Positions 1 to 6,730 are shown, numbered from the stretch's first letter. The stretch: DNA of 15,895 nucleotides from SVEL01 sp045126475 (GCA_045126475.1 JBGVOL010000050.1:1-15895); one strand, 5' to 3'. Program-made: numbers and translations. Notes: generated from the sequence alone by a model not told the origin.

Positions 1-121
1 TCTCGTCGTTATTGCATGCAACCAGAGAAAATACCATTAATACAGAAAGCAATATGGCGATTATGTTTTTTGTGAAGCCGCAATTGCCCTGTAACATTGA
101 TTTTATCTTCTTGTTAAACAT
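1..121 (-). CDS. Partial lipoprotein (N-terminus only)
   Basis: The minus strand carries an ATG at 121-119, 7 nt downstream of AAGGAGG (135-129), opening a frame that stays open to the window edge (40 codons seen). The product starts MFNKKIKSML, has a hydrophobic stretch at residues about 19-33, and then the lipobox FSLVAC with the lipidated Cys at residue 36, followed by acidic/polar residues (NNDE). This is a classic type II signal peptide with a somewhat long n-region, so the mature protein should be anchored to the outer face of the membrane. The substrate or role cannot be told from this fragment; solute-binding proteins and small hypothetical lipoproteins both begin like this. It is transcribed divergently from the LytTR two-component operon, and its signal resembles those of the two lipoproteins at 2537 and 3582 (each with L-x-AC). 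The rest of the gene lies to the left of the window. Confidence 0.8.
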   Translation of the reverse strand, partial: MFNKKIKSMLQGNCGFTKNIIAILLSVLMVFSLVACNNDE

Positions 122-176
122 TAAACAACCTCCTTTTATATGTGTTAGTTTCAGTATTCTGAAAATAACTGCATTC

Positions 177-182
177 ATTATA
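177..182 (-). promoter_or_regulatory. Candidate -10 box for the left-edge lipoprotein gene
   Basis: The minus strand reads TATAAT at 182-177, about 55 nt upstream of the start codon at 121. No good -35 hexamer lies 16-18 bp further upstream, so if this is used it is either weak or activator-dependent. The direct repeats at 220-249 lie behind it but point toward the other gene. Confidence 0.35.
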
Positions 183-219
183 TCATAGTATTAATACTTA
201 TTACAGATAAAATAGAAAA

Positions 220-249
220 ACATTTCAAGACGCAAAATGTACATTTCAG
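220..249 (+). promoter_or_regulatory. Candidate LytTR-regulator operator (direct repeat)
   Basis: ACATTTCAA (220-228) is repeated as ACATTTCAG (241-249), a 21-bp period with 12 bp between the boxes. From what is known of LytTR regulators, ComE-like proteins bind direct repeats of the form aCAnTTcaG with about 12 bp between them, so spacing and bases both fit. The boxes start 62 and 41 bp before the TATAAT at 282, and the downstream gene encodes a LytTR regulator, which suggests autoregulation. A second repeat pair with the same offsets lies at 2421-2450. Confidence 0.55.
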
Positions 250-278
250 GTCATTGGTGTACAAATATTTTAAAAATA

Positions 279-287
279 TGATATAAT
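279..287 (+). promoter_or_regulatory. Extended -10 promoter of the two-component operon
   Basis: TGA-TATAAT at 279-287 is a perfect extended -10. The best -35 candidate, TGTACA (258-263, 18-bp spacer), matches the consensus at only four of six bases. A strong -10 with a poor -35 fits an activator-dependent promoter served by the upstream direct repeat. The leader to the ATG at 374 would be about 80 nt. Confidence 0.55.
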
Positions 288-373
288 TATTATTTATTGT
301 ACTTGAACTATTTTACCTTGACCTTAATGGTTTTTCACTATATTAAAGACAAAAAAATGAGGTACGGATTGAT

Positions 374-1108
374 ATGATTAAAATAGCATTTTGCGATGAT
401 GAACTTCCAGTGTTAAATGAGATTAGTGTACTCCTCGATAAGTATCGTGTGGAACGCAATCAGGAAATCAAATATACAGCTTTTCACAGCCCGTTAGATT
501 TATTGGCTGTAATCGAACGTGGCACTCGGTTTGATATTTTGTTTTTAGATGTTCTTATGCCGGGTGAAAACGGGATAGATGTAGCTACAGACATAAGAAA
601 CTATGATAGTAATGTCAAGATTATATTTTTGACTTCTTCCCCGGAATTCGCAGTACAGTCTTATATGGTAAACGCTTATTTTTACCAGCTTAAGCCTATT
701 TGCGCGGATAGTTTTTTTAGATTGATGGATTCTGTTCTTTCCGAGTGCGAAAAAGAGAAAACAAGCATTTTGATCTTGAGATGTAAAAGCGGGATTACCC
801 GTATAGAACCAAGACGATTGGAATACTGCGAGGTGATTCATAGGACGTTGTTCATTCATTTGACAAACGGAAAAGTTTTGGAAAGCACCGGAAGCATGGA
901 TGAGTTGAGTAATCAACTGGCACCTTTTGGGTGTTTCTTACGTCCCCACCGCTCTTACCTGATTAATTTGGATTACGTGCAGACTCTGTCTTATCGTGCT
1001 ATCACTATGTCCTGCCTGACGGAAATTCCACTTCCCCGTGGAAAATATCAGGAGATTAAAGATAAATATCTGGAATATGCGTTTCAAAATAGGCAGGTGA
1101 TGGTATGA
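374..1108 (+). CDS. LytTR-family response regulator
   Basis: This 244-aa protein is a two-component response regulator of the LytR/AlgR/AgrA/ComE class. Residues 1-120 form the receiver domain: acidic pocket D8/D9, phosphoacceptor D59 in FLDVLMPG, the switch residue T87 and K107 in QLKP. Residues about 132-235 form a LytTR DNA-binding domain with the typical late motif RPHRSYLINLDYV. Phosphorylation by the partner kinase should enhance its binding to paired direct repeats upstream of target promoters. The start is set by a modest TGAGG at 358-362, 11 nt before the ATG. The stop codon overlaps the kinase start (ATGA), so the two are translationally coupled. The candidate operator at 220-249 suggests autoregulation. 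No peptide-pheromone gene or exporter (AgrB/AgrD or ComC-like) is visible in the window, so the signal is unknown. Confidence 0.93.
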   Translation: MIKIAFCDDELPVLNEISVLLDKYRVERNQEIKYTAFHSPLDLLAVIERGTRFDILFLDVLMPGENGIDVATDIRNYDSNVKIIFLTSSPEFAVQSYMVNAYFYQLKPICADSFFRLMDSVLSECEKEKTSILILRCKSGITRIEPRRLEYCEVIHRTLFIHLTNGKVLESTGSMDELSNQLAPFGCFLRPHRSYLINLDYVQTLSYRAITMSCLTEIPLPRGKYQEIKDKYLEYAFQNRQVMV

Positions 1109-2376
1109 GTTTGTGTATTTCTTTACTCAATGATGTTGCTGTAAGCCTTTTTGGAAGTGTGTTGTCAGCAGCCCTTTGCAATGTATTGGTTACTCGCCGT
1201 AATCGCCGAATCTTTTGTTGCGGTATGGTGGGGATTATGTTGTTGCAGGCCTATGTTTATTACCTTTGGGATGTAGAATTTCTGAGGCGAATATATCCTC
1301 TCGTCATTCATCTGCCGCTGGTACTTATGCTGTATGTTATGACAAGGAAACTGATGTGGTCGGTTATCTCCGTCCTATGCGCCTACCTGTGCTGCCAGTT
1401 GCGGCGTTGGTTCGCACTGTTGGTAGTCGCATTGGCGTCCGGAGGAGCGGTGATGCAGGATGTTGCAGAGATTATCATCACACTGCCGCTGTTGTTGTTT
1501 CTGCTACGGTTCGTTACGCCTGTCGTCCGTAAGTTGGCTGATCGGTCGGTTAAGTTCCAGTGCCATTTTGGTGTGATTCCGGCCTTGTATTACGCCTTTG
1601 ACTATCTTACAATGGTTTACACAAATCTTTTAACAAGCGGCGCTCCGGTAGTGGTGGAGTTCATGCCCTTTGTGTGCTGTGCGGCCTACTTGGTTTTTAT
1701 ACTGTACAATTCTGCTGAAGAACGAAAGCACAGTCAGCTCCAGCAGGTGCAAAAGAGCCTTGATATTCAATTAAGCCAATCTGTTCGGGAAATCAATGCT
1801 CTGCGAGAGTCCCAAGCCCTGGCTGGTCAGTACCGCCATGATCTGCGCCATCATCTGCAATACCTGTCCGTCTGTATTGAAAATGGACAGAAAGAACAAG
1901 CGCAGGCCTATATTTCCGGCATATGTAGAGAGATAGAGGCGCAGAAAGTGCAGCGCTATTGTGAAAACGAAGCAGTCAATCTCATCCTTTCTGCCTTCGA
2001 TGGTCGTGCAAAGAAGAATGACATTGTTATGAATGTACAAGGTACGCTTCCGGCTTTTATCACGGTATCGGACAGTGATTTATGTGTCCTGCTCTCCAAC
2101 GCGTTGGAAAACGCCCTTCACGCCTGTCATCCCTTTGTTGCCGCAGGTAAGGACTGCATTATTGATGTACAGTTTTATGAGCGAGAGGGTAAGTTCTTTT
2201 TGCAAGTTACAAATCCCTGTGGAGAGAACGTTCAATTTGAAAATGGTATCCCTGCATCAGACCAACCGAACCATGGTATCGGCGTACAGAGCATTTGCGC
2301 TATTGTAAAGCGATACGGCGGTATATATACTTTTTTGGTACAAAACGGACGATTTATCCTACGACTGTCTCTCTAA
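1105..2376 (+). CDS. GHKL/HPK10-type sensor histidine kinase
   Basis: This 423-aa protein should be the membrane sensor partner of the adjacent LytTR regulator. The first ~205 residues are strongly hydrophobic with roughly six membrane segments, as in AgrC/ComD-type kinases. A linker helix (about 205-240) leads to the H-box QYRHDLRHHLQYL with the probable phosphoacceptor H245. The GHKL ATPase domain follows: N-box SNALENALHA (N332, N336) and a G-box NHGIGVQSI around 389-397. The length and layout are normal for the family. It starts with the ATGA overlap of the upstream stop, so it is expressed as a fixed pair. The nature of the ligand cannot be read from the sequence; the family senses peptides in several Firmicutes, but other inputs are known. 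The gene is visibly richer in GC than genes in the right half of the window. Confidence 0.92.
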   Translation: MSLCISLLNDVAVSLFGSVLSAALCNVLVTRRNRRIFCCGMVGIMLLQAYVYYLWDVEFLRRIYPLVIHLPLVLMLYVMTRKLMWSVISVLCAYLCCQLRRWFALLVVALASGGAVMQDVAEIIITLPLLLFLLRFVTPVVRKLADRSVKFQCHFGVIPALYYAFDYLTMVYTNLLTSGAPVVVEFMPFVCCAAYLVFILYNSAEERKHSQLQQVQKSLDIQLSQSVREINALRESQALAGQYRHDLRHHLQYLSVCIENGQKEQAQAYISGICREIEAQKVQRYCENEAVNLILSAFDGRAKKNDIVMNVQGTLPAFITVSDSDLCVLLSNALENALHACHPFVAAGKDCIIDVQFYEREGKFFLQVTNPCGENVQFENGIPASDQPNHGIGVQSICAIVKRYGGIYTFLVQNGRFILRLSL

Positions 2377-2420
2377 TACAATTTGTCTGAAATATGTAAA
2401 ATGGGAAAAATAAATATCTG

Positions 2421-2450
2421 TCGATTTAATACATTTTCGGTTCGATTCAG
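2421..2450 (+). promoter_or_regulatory. Second candidate LytTR-regulator operator
   Basis: TCGATTTAA (2421-2429) and TCGATTCAG (2442-2450) form a direct repeat with a 21-bp period. They start 62 and 41 bp before the TATAAT at 2483, exactly the geometry seen before the regulator gene (220/241 versus 282). The boxes share the pattern NCNNTTYAR with the first operator, close to the ComE-type aCAnTTcaG. The similarity runs on: TTCAGTCATT here against TTCAGGTCATT there. The bases are more degenerate than in the first copy. Confidence 0.42.
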
Positions 2451-2479
2451 TCATTTCCTCTTTTTTGAGTGTCGAAAAC

Positions 2480-2488
2480 TGTTATAAT
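2480..2488 (+). promoter_or_regulatory. Extended -10 promoter of the lipoprotein-LemA-protease operon
   Basis: TGT-TATAAT at 2480-2488 is an extended -10 with a perfect hexamer. The -35 region (about 2460-2465, CTTTTT) has no match to TTGACA, again pointing to activation from the upstream direct repeat. The leader to the ATG at 2537 is about 45 nt. Confidence 0.6.
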
Positions 2489-2536
2489 GCCTATACAAGT
2501 TAAGTGATAACATAAATAAAAGGAGGAATGATTTCT

Positions 2537-2875
2537 ATGAAAATTATGAAAAAACTAATTTCTACTTTACTTGCTTTGGTGATGTGCCTGTCTCTGGCTG
2601 CCTGCGGAGCGGACAAACAGCCTGCTATTGATGCGTTCAATGAAGCCAAAACTGCATTTAATGAAGTGGCGGCAGTGATTAATGAAGATCCCGCTGCATA
2701 TGACAAGGAAGTAATTGATACGATGAACAAAATGTCAAGTATTCTGCAACAGCACGGCGAACTGCTTTCAAGTGACGAGGATATCGAAGAGGAAAAACTT
2801 AACGAAATGATTGAGTGGTACGGAACGGTTAAGGAATGGGTAGCTGATATGAAAGCAGAATTAGATATTAAATAG
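2537..2875 (+). CDS. Small helical lipoprotein
   Basis: This 112-aa product begins MKIMKK, has a hydrophobic core (residues 7-20) and the lipobox SLAAC, with lipidated Cys23. The mature part (about 90 residues) is acidic and predicted helical by eye, with regular hydrophobic spacing (DAFNEAKTAFNEVAAVINE). An in-frame ATG at 2528 lies only 1 nt after the AGGAGG (2521-2526), so it is too close; the ATG at 2537 has a 10-nt spacer and is preferred. I do not recognise a family. It is the first gene downstream of the activator-type promoter at 2480 and is followed by a LemA-like gene and a C11 protease gene. It may be an accessory subunit or a partner of those surface proteins, but that is inference from position only. 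Confidence 0.85.
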   Translation: MKIMKKLISTLLALVMCLSLAACGADKQPAIDAFNEAKTAFNEVAAVINEDPAAYDKEVIDTMNKMSSILQQHGELLSSDEDIEEEKLNEMIEWYGTVKEWVADMKAELDIK

Positions 2876-2901
2876 TAATCGCTTCTATGCGTATGAACTG
2901 A

Positions 2902-2928
2902 GGCAGATGTGGTGCTTCCGCATCCGCC
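2902..2928 (+). promoter_or_regulatory. Strong hairpin between the lipoprotein and LemA genes
   Basis: GGCAGATGTGG (2902-2912) pairs with CCGCATCCGCC (2918-2928): 11 positions with one mismatch and one G-U pair around the loop TGCTT. There is no proper T-run after it (TTGTTG), so it is not a good intrinsic terminator. It could be a leaky attenuator or an RNA 3'-end stabiliser that gives the first gene more mRNA than the two below it. Confidence 0.5.
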
Positions 2929-2995
2929 TTGTTGTAGCAAAAGTCCTTGGAGAGGGACACTAATAACTACTACTTTAACAATAAGGAAGCTATGT

Positions 2996-3532
2996 ATGGA
3001 ATTTATTATCATTGGTGCAATTATAGCACTTGGGGTCGTGTGGACCATTTCCGTTCAACATCGATTGGCAGCTATGGATGAAAACATCAACAATGCCATG
3101 AGCCAGATAGGTGTGCAACTTTCCTCTCGCTTTGAAGCACTGACTTCATTATTGAATCTTACAAAAGGTTATGCTGCCCATGAGTCTCAGACCTTAATTG
3201 AAACAATCAGGGCTCGCCGCAGTGTTATTATTGCTACTTCCACACCAAGTGATGTTCTGAAACAGGAGGGCGTTATTTCCGACGCTCTTGACCGTATATC
3301 CATGATGGTCGAGCAGTATCCGGAACTAAAAGCTAACGAGAATTATTCTAAGTATATGAACGCATTAGAAAGCTATGAAAAAATGGTGCGTACAAGCCGC
3401 CTTATCTACAATGACAGCGTCACAAGACTGAATCGTGAACTTCGGATATTCCCCACATCTCTGATGGCAAGAATGTTTGGCTTTTCTCAGAGGGAGTATC
3501 TGGCGGCGGTAGAGGAAGTGAATGGGATTTAG
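2996..3532 (+). CDS. LemA family membrane protein
   Basis: The product is 178 aa from the ATG at 2996, chosen because AAGGAAG (2983-2989) lies 6 nt upstream; the frame opens earlier (2909) but those residues are low-complexity and lack a ribosome binding site. An N-terminal membrane helix (residues 2-20) is followed by the LemA core: SQIGVQLSSRFEALTSLLNLTKGYAAHES (split here as SQIGVQLSSRF, about 36-46, and KGYAAHES, 57-64). A long helical region ends in FPTSLMARMFGFSQ near the C-terminus, matching the family's typical FP-N-x-A-x-x-FGF ending. LemA proteins are membrane-anchored helical bundles of unknown molecular function, often next to membrane proteases or TPM proteins. Here the neighbour is a C11 lipoprotein protease, about 50 nt downstream and presumably in the same transcript. 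Confidence 0.88.
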   Translation: MEFIIIGAIIALGVVWTISVQHRLAAMDENINNAMSQIGVQLSSRFEALTSLLNLTKGYAAHESQTLIETIRARRSVIIATSTPSDVLKQEGVISDALDRISMMVEQYPELKANENYSKYMNALESYEKMVRTSRLIYNDSVTRLNRELRIFPTSLMARMFGFSQREYLAAVEEVNGI

Positions 3533-3581
3533 CACTACGAAGTTCTAATGGATTAAGTTATTATCATAGAAAGGAAGCTAT

Positions 3582-5576
3582 ATGAAAAAGAAACTATTAT
3601 CTTTATTTTTGATACTAATTTTAGCATTATCACTTGCTGCCTGCAACACGGAATCCGAGACACCTGATGGCACTGCGACATCAGATACCTCTGAGACACG
3701 TGATACCTCCGGCACATCCGACAGCACCGATGGAAGCTGGGCGGTGTATTGGTATCTCTGCGGCAGTGACCTGGAAACCAACGGAGGTTTTGCAACCACC
3801 GACTTAAGCGAGATGCAGGAGGTGCAGTTGCCCGAAAACGTGAATATAGTAATTCAGACCGGTGGTGCTGCTGTCTGGCAAAACGAAATTATGGATTCGA
3901 GCAAGTTACAGCGATGGCTGTATAACAGTGAGGGATTACAGTTACTCGAAGAACAGGAGACTGCCAATATGGGCGATGCCCAGACATTAACCGATTTTCT
4001 GTCTTTTGCCAATGAAAACTATCCTGCCGATAAAGTAGCAGTTACATTTTGGAATCATGGCGGCGGCTCTGTTTCCGGTGCAGCCTTTGATGAACTCCAC
4101 GGTTCGGACTCTCTGGATTTGTCTGAAATGTATCAGGCTTTTAATACAGTCTGGCCTGCAAACAAGGACAACCCTAAGTTGGAGCTGGTTGGCTTTGATA
4201 CCTGCCTGATGGCTACGGTGGATGTTGCAGCTGTATTCCAAAATTTTTCAAAATATCTGGTGGCATCTGAGGAAGTGGAACCCGCCAACGGCTGGCTCTA
4301 TTCCGGCTGGCTCGGCGAACTGGCAGAAAATCCGTCCATGGACGGCAAAGATTTGGGAACTGCCATCTGCAATACATATTACGAAGGCTGTGAAGCTGTG
4401 GGTACTCAGGAACAGGTAACCCTGTCTCTGACCGATCTTACAAAACTGACTCCTCTGCTGGAGGCATATGAATCCTTCGGTCAGGAAGCGTTTGCAGCCG
4501 CCGCACAAGATTCCGGATTCTTTGCTCAATTGGGTCGTGCAGCCTCACAGAGTGAAAATTATGGTGGAAATACCAAGGAACAGGGTTATACCAATATGGT
4601 CGACTTGGGTCACCTTGCACGCCAGACTGTATGGATGTTGCCATCTGCTCAAGGCGTTTCGGACGCACTGGCAGAATGTGTGTTATATAAGGTGAGTGGT
4701 ATTTACCGTACAGAAGCCACCGGCTTAAGCTGCTACTACTCTTATAATGGTGATATCAGTGACTTAAACGGATATATCAACATGGGCACGGGAATTGCCT
4801 TCAAACATCTGTATGCCTACGGTCTCACCGGTGAAATGGCTGAGGGTGGCGATGAATACCTGGCATCCCTGGATATTAATGAACTGCCAAAAATCGCTAC
4901 TTTAGCTGATATGAACTGGGATGGTGCGCCTCTGGATGTAAATGATGAGGGTTACTCTTTCTTAACTCTCGGCCCTGAGGCAGATAATATTCTGGCAGGC
5001 ATCGGTTTTTCTTTGTACTACGTGGATGAGACCAACGACAAGATGTTGTTGTTAGGTACTGACAATGATATAACAGCCGACTGGGAAAATGGTGTGTTCT
5101 GCGATAACTTCCGGGGTGTCTGGGGAGCTATCGACGGTCATATTGTCTATATGGAACTTTCCTTTGAGGGTGAGGATTACAACCTCTATTCTGTACCCGT
5201 TCTTCTTAACGGCGAAGCGTACAATCTACAGGTAGTATATGATTTCACTGAGGAGAAATGGAGCATTCTTGGTGCGTCCCAGGGAATTGATGAGTCCGGT
5301 ATGGCCAGCAAGGAATTACGTCTGCTGGCGGAAGGCGATGTGATTACTACCATCTGGAAATCCGCTTCCTACAGCGGGGATGACGAATTCGAGATGTTCG
5401 CTGCAGAGGAAGTGACCGTGACTGAAGATACTGCTTTCGGCGAGGCACCTCTGTTTGACGGAAAATACTCTATGGTTTTTGAAATGTGGGATGCGGCAGG
5501 TAACTATGCCCGTTCCGATGCGGTTACCTTTGACTGTATGGATGGCGAAATTATCACAACAGTATATGAGGACTAG
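3582..5576 (+). CDS. Clostripain-family (peptidase C11) lipoprotein
   Basis: This 664-aa protein is a predicted surface-anchored cysteine protease. The signal peptide (residues 1-20) ends in the lipobox LSLAAC with lipidated C21. It is followed by a Ser/Thr/Asp-rich linker (about 22-51) that would hold the enzyme off the membrane. The C11 core starts at about residue 53 (WAVYWYLCGSDLE). The catalytic His is H159 in FWNHGGGS and the catalytic Cys is C208 in FDTCLMA, both in the right order and spacing for clostripain. A region of roughly 300 residues beyond the catalytic core is likely a beta-rich accessory part. Known C11 enzymes cleave after Arg/Lys and often mature by self-cleavage; the target here is unknown. 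The ribosome binding site AAGGAAG (3571-3577) and the following bases closely copy those before the LemA gene. Both catalytic residues are present, so it is probably active. Confidence 0.92.
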   Translation: MKKKLLSLFLILILALSLAACNTESETPDGTATSDTSETRDTSGTSDSTDGSWAVYWYLCGSDLETNGGFATTDLSEMQEVQLPENVNIVIQTGGAAVWQNEIMDSSKLQRWLYNSEGLQLLEEQETANMGDAQTLTDFLSFANENYPADKVAVTFWNHGGGSVSGAAFDELHGSDSLDLSEMYQAFNTVWPANKDNPKLELVGFDTCLMATVDVAAVFQNFSKYLVASEEVEPANGWLYSGWLGELAENPSMDGKDLGTAICNTYYEGCEAVGTQEQVTLSLTDLTKLTPLLEAYESFGQEAFAAAAQDSGFFAQLGRAASQSENYGGNTKEQGYTNMVDLGHLARQTVWMLPSAQGVSDALAECVLYKVSGIYRTEATGLSCYYSYNGDISDLNGYINMGTGIAFKHLYAYGLTGEMAEGGDEYLASLDINELPKIATLADMNWDGAPLDVNDEGYSFLTLGPEADNILAGIGFSLYYVDETNDKMLLLGTDNDITADWENGVFCDNFRGVWGAIDGHIVYMELSFEGEDYNLYSVPVLLNGEAYNLQVVYDFTEEKWSILGASQGIDESGMASKELRLLAEGDVITTIWKSASYSGDDEFEMFAAEEVTVTEDTAFGEAPLFDGKYSMVFEMWDAAGNYARSDAVTFDCMDGEIITTVYED

Positions 5577-5603
5577 TCGTCTGTCAGATATAATAAACAG
5601 AAA

Positions 5604-5640
5604 GCCGAAAACCTTGTAAATCAAGGTTTTCGGCATTTTT
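5604..5640 (+). terminator. Intrinsic terminator after the protease gene, possibly bidirectional
   Basis: GCCGAAAACCTTG (5604-5616) and CAAGGTTTTCGGC (5622-5634) form a perfect 13-bp stem around TAAAT, followed by ATTTTT. Read on the minus strand, the same stem is followed by TTTCTGTTTATT, a weaker U-rich tail, so it may also end the tRNA-Arg transcript coming from the right. Confidence 0.9.
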
Positions 5641-5642
5641 GC

Positions 5643-5719
5643 TGGCGTCGCTAAGAGGATTTGAACCTCCGGCCTACCGCTTAGGAGGCGGTCGCTCTAT
5701 CCAGCTGAGCTATAGCGAC
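5643..5719 (-). tRNA. tRNA-Arg (anticodon CCU), CCA encoded
   Basis: Read on the minus strand, the acceptor stem GTCGCTA (5719-5713) pairs with TAGCGAC (5653-5647). The discriminator is G, and CCA is encoded at 5645-5643. The D arm contains AGCTCAGCTGGATAGAGC, the anticodon stem ACCGC/GCGGT encloses the loop CTCCTAA with anticodon CCT (reads AGG), and the T arm contains GGTTCAAATCC. All arms fold as a canonical 77-nt tRNA including CCA. It lies tail-to-tail with the protease operon. Confidence 0.96.
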
Positions 5720-5788
5720 ATTTTTAAATCTATTAAATTAAACTTATTATCAAAATTTTTGTTAAGTGCCCGTTTGAACAGCAAGAAT

Positions 5789-5817
5789 ATAGTATCAGAA
5801 TTTAAAGAGCTAGTCAA
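5789..5817 (-). promoter_or_regulatory. Promoter of tRNA-Arg(CCU)
   Basis: On the minus strand TTGACT (5817-5812), a 17-bp spacer and TACTAT (5794-5789) make a near-consensus sigma-A promoter. Transcription would start near 5782, giving about 60 nt of 5' leader before the tRNA. Confidence 0.75.
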
Positions 5818-5839
5818 GGTATGAAACAAAAAAGTTGAT

Positions 5840-6565
5840 TTATGCAAGGTACTCCTGAAGCACGTACTCGATGATGTCTGCATTATCGTTTTTAAGAAGC
5901 AGGTCACTTATGTCAATGGAATCAAGCAATGTTTTCTTTGCATTCCTTCCGGCGGGAGTATCGTCAACATTTTTGCCTTCAAAAGCTTCCTCTGATTTGT
6001 CGTCTTTTTCTGCCCGGGATTCTGTCTGAGAAAGTGAAACGGAAGCATTTGCAACTACCGGCTTTCTGGCGGCAGAATCTGCGGGACTGATTCTGTGTGA
6101 CAGTGTGTTTTCAAGGTAATCCTCTGTTAATGACACTACTAGATAAGTATTATATTCTATGGCGCATGCCAGGCGGAATATGTAAAAGGCTGCAACTGTT
6201 CCTGACAGGGAAAGGGCCAGACGCATATGCCCGTATAGTCCCATAGCAATACCTGATAGGAGGCAGATACAGGAAATGAGACTGCATAAGCGGTCCATAG
6301 TGAGCAGACGGCTCAGAGGCCCTTCCTTGCCGCAGAGGCTTCTGGTGATATAACTGTGGGTGTCCTGTACAGGAATTCCAAGCTTTGAAGAGTTCGTGTA
6401 GCGCAGCTTTATGGCGCGGAAAACCTGATTTTCCGTTTTGCCCGGATTTGCGGATATTTTTTTGTACCTGATACTGATTATCCAGATTATTGATTCTATT
6501 AAAAACGGAAGTGCGGCTGTAATCACAAGTATAATTTTAAGTATATTATATATTTCTGCGTTCAT
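5840..6565 (-). CDS. Membrane protein of unknown function
   Basis: The product is 241 aa from the ATG at 6565-6563, chosen because AGGTGG (6580-6575) is 9 nt upstream; an adjacent TTG at 6568 is the alternative. One membrane helix lies at about residues 7-32 and a pair at about 93-110 and 114-134. Between them is a basic soluble loop (about 33-90), and after them a long polar, charged C-terminal tail (about 145-241), rich in Glu, Asp, Lys and Ser, ending in a short helix-like segment (ADIIEYVLQEYLA). I do not recognise a family. It is alone on its strand apart from the tRNA downstream, which has its own promoter. It is divergent from the luxS operon, with about 205 bp between them. Confidence 0.8.
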   Translation of the reverse strand: MNAEIYNILKIILVITAALPFLIESIIWIISIRYKKISANPGKTENQVFRAIKLRYTNSSKLGIPVQDTHSYITRSLCGKEGPLSRLLTMDRLCSLISCICLLSGIAMGLYGHMRLALSLSGTVAAFYIFRLACAIEYNTYLVVSLTEDYLENTLSHRISPADSAARKPVVANASVSLSQTESRAEKDDKSEEAFEGKNVDDTPAGRNAKKTLLDSIDISDLLLKNDNADIIEYVLQEYLA

Positions 6566-6668
6566 CAAAATATTCCACCTTTCAAAAAGTTATGTAAACA
6601 GCTTACCATGATATTGCCGTGAATCAAGAAAAACCGCTCGACAAATTATGTCATAAAGGGCTGTGAAT

Positions 6669-6702
6669 AGTAGAAGTTACGACATGGCTGTCAGCTTCTA
6701 CT
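6669..6702. repeat. Long inverted repeat abutting the luxS-operon promoter
   Basis: AGTAGAAG (6669-6676) and CTTCTACT (6695-6702) form an 8-bp inverted repeat that encloses a second one, GACA..TGTC (6681-6684 and 6689-6692). It lies between divergent genes, so it does not terminate anything upstream; its right arm ends at the first base of the -35 box. This suits an operator for a dimeric or tetrameric regulator. The regulator is unknown. Confidence 0.5.
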
Positions 6703-6730
6703 TGATAAATCTCCATGTAAAATGTATACT
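6702..6730 (+). promoter_or_regulatory. Promoter of the TSCPD-luxS-mtnN operon
   Basis: TTGATA (6702-6707), a 17-bp spacer and TATACT (6725-6730) form a good sigma-A promoter. The start site would be near 6737, leaving a leader of only about 33 nt, too short for a SAM or SAH riboswitch. Confidence 0.75.

Noticed and set aside
238..282. 14-codon frame (MYISGHWCTNILKI) as an autoinducing peptide containing Cys
   Set aside because: It has no ribosome binding site and lies inside the operator/promoter, upstream of the predicted start of transcription.
327..377. Short frame (about 16 codons, MVFHYIKDKKMRYGLI) ending in an overlap with the regulator start, as a possible pheromone or leader peptide
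   Set aside because: No ribosome binding site precedes its ATG and it has no leader-peptide features such as a double-glycine site; the overlap can be chance in AT-rich DNA.
2431..2459. Alternative repeat ACATTTTCG / TCATTTCCT as the operator of the lipoprotein operon
   Set aside because: Its 20-bp period and offset to the -10 do not match the pair before the regulator gene, while the pair at 2421/2442 matches both exactly.
2500..3048. Long minus-strand frame opposite the lipoprotein and LemA genes
   Set aside because: Ser/Ile-rich translation without a ribosome binding site, antisense to two well-supported genes.
6646..6656. TTATG-T-CATAA palindrome between the divergent genes as an operator
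   Set aside because: Only 11 bp with 5-bp arms, expected often by chance in AT-rich DNA, and not placed against a recognisable promoter.
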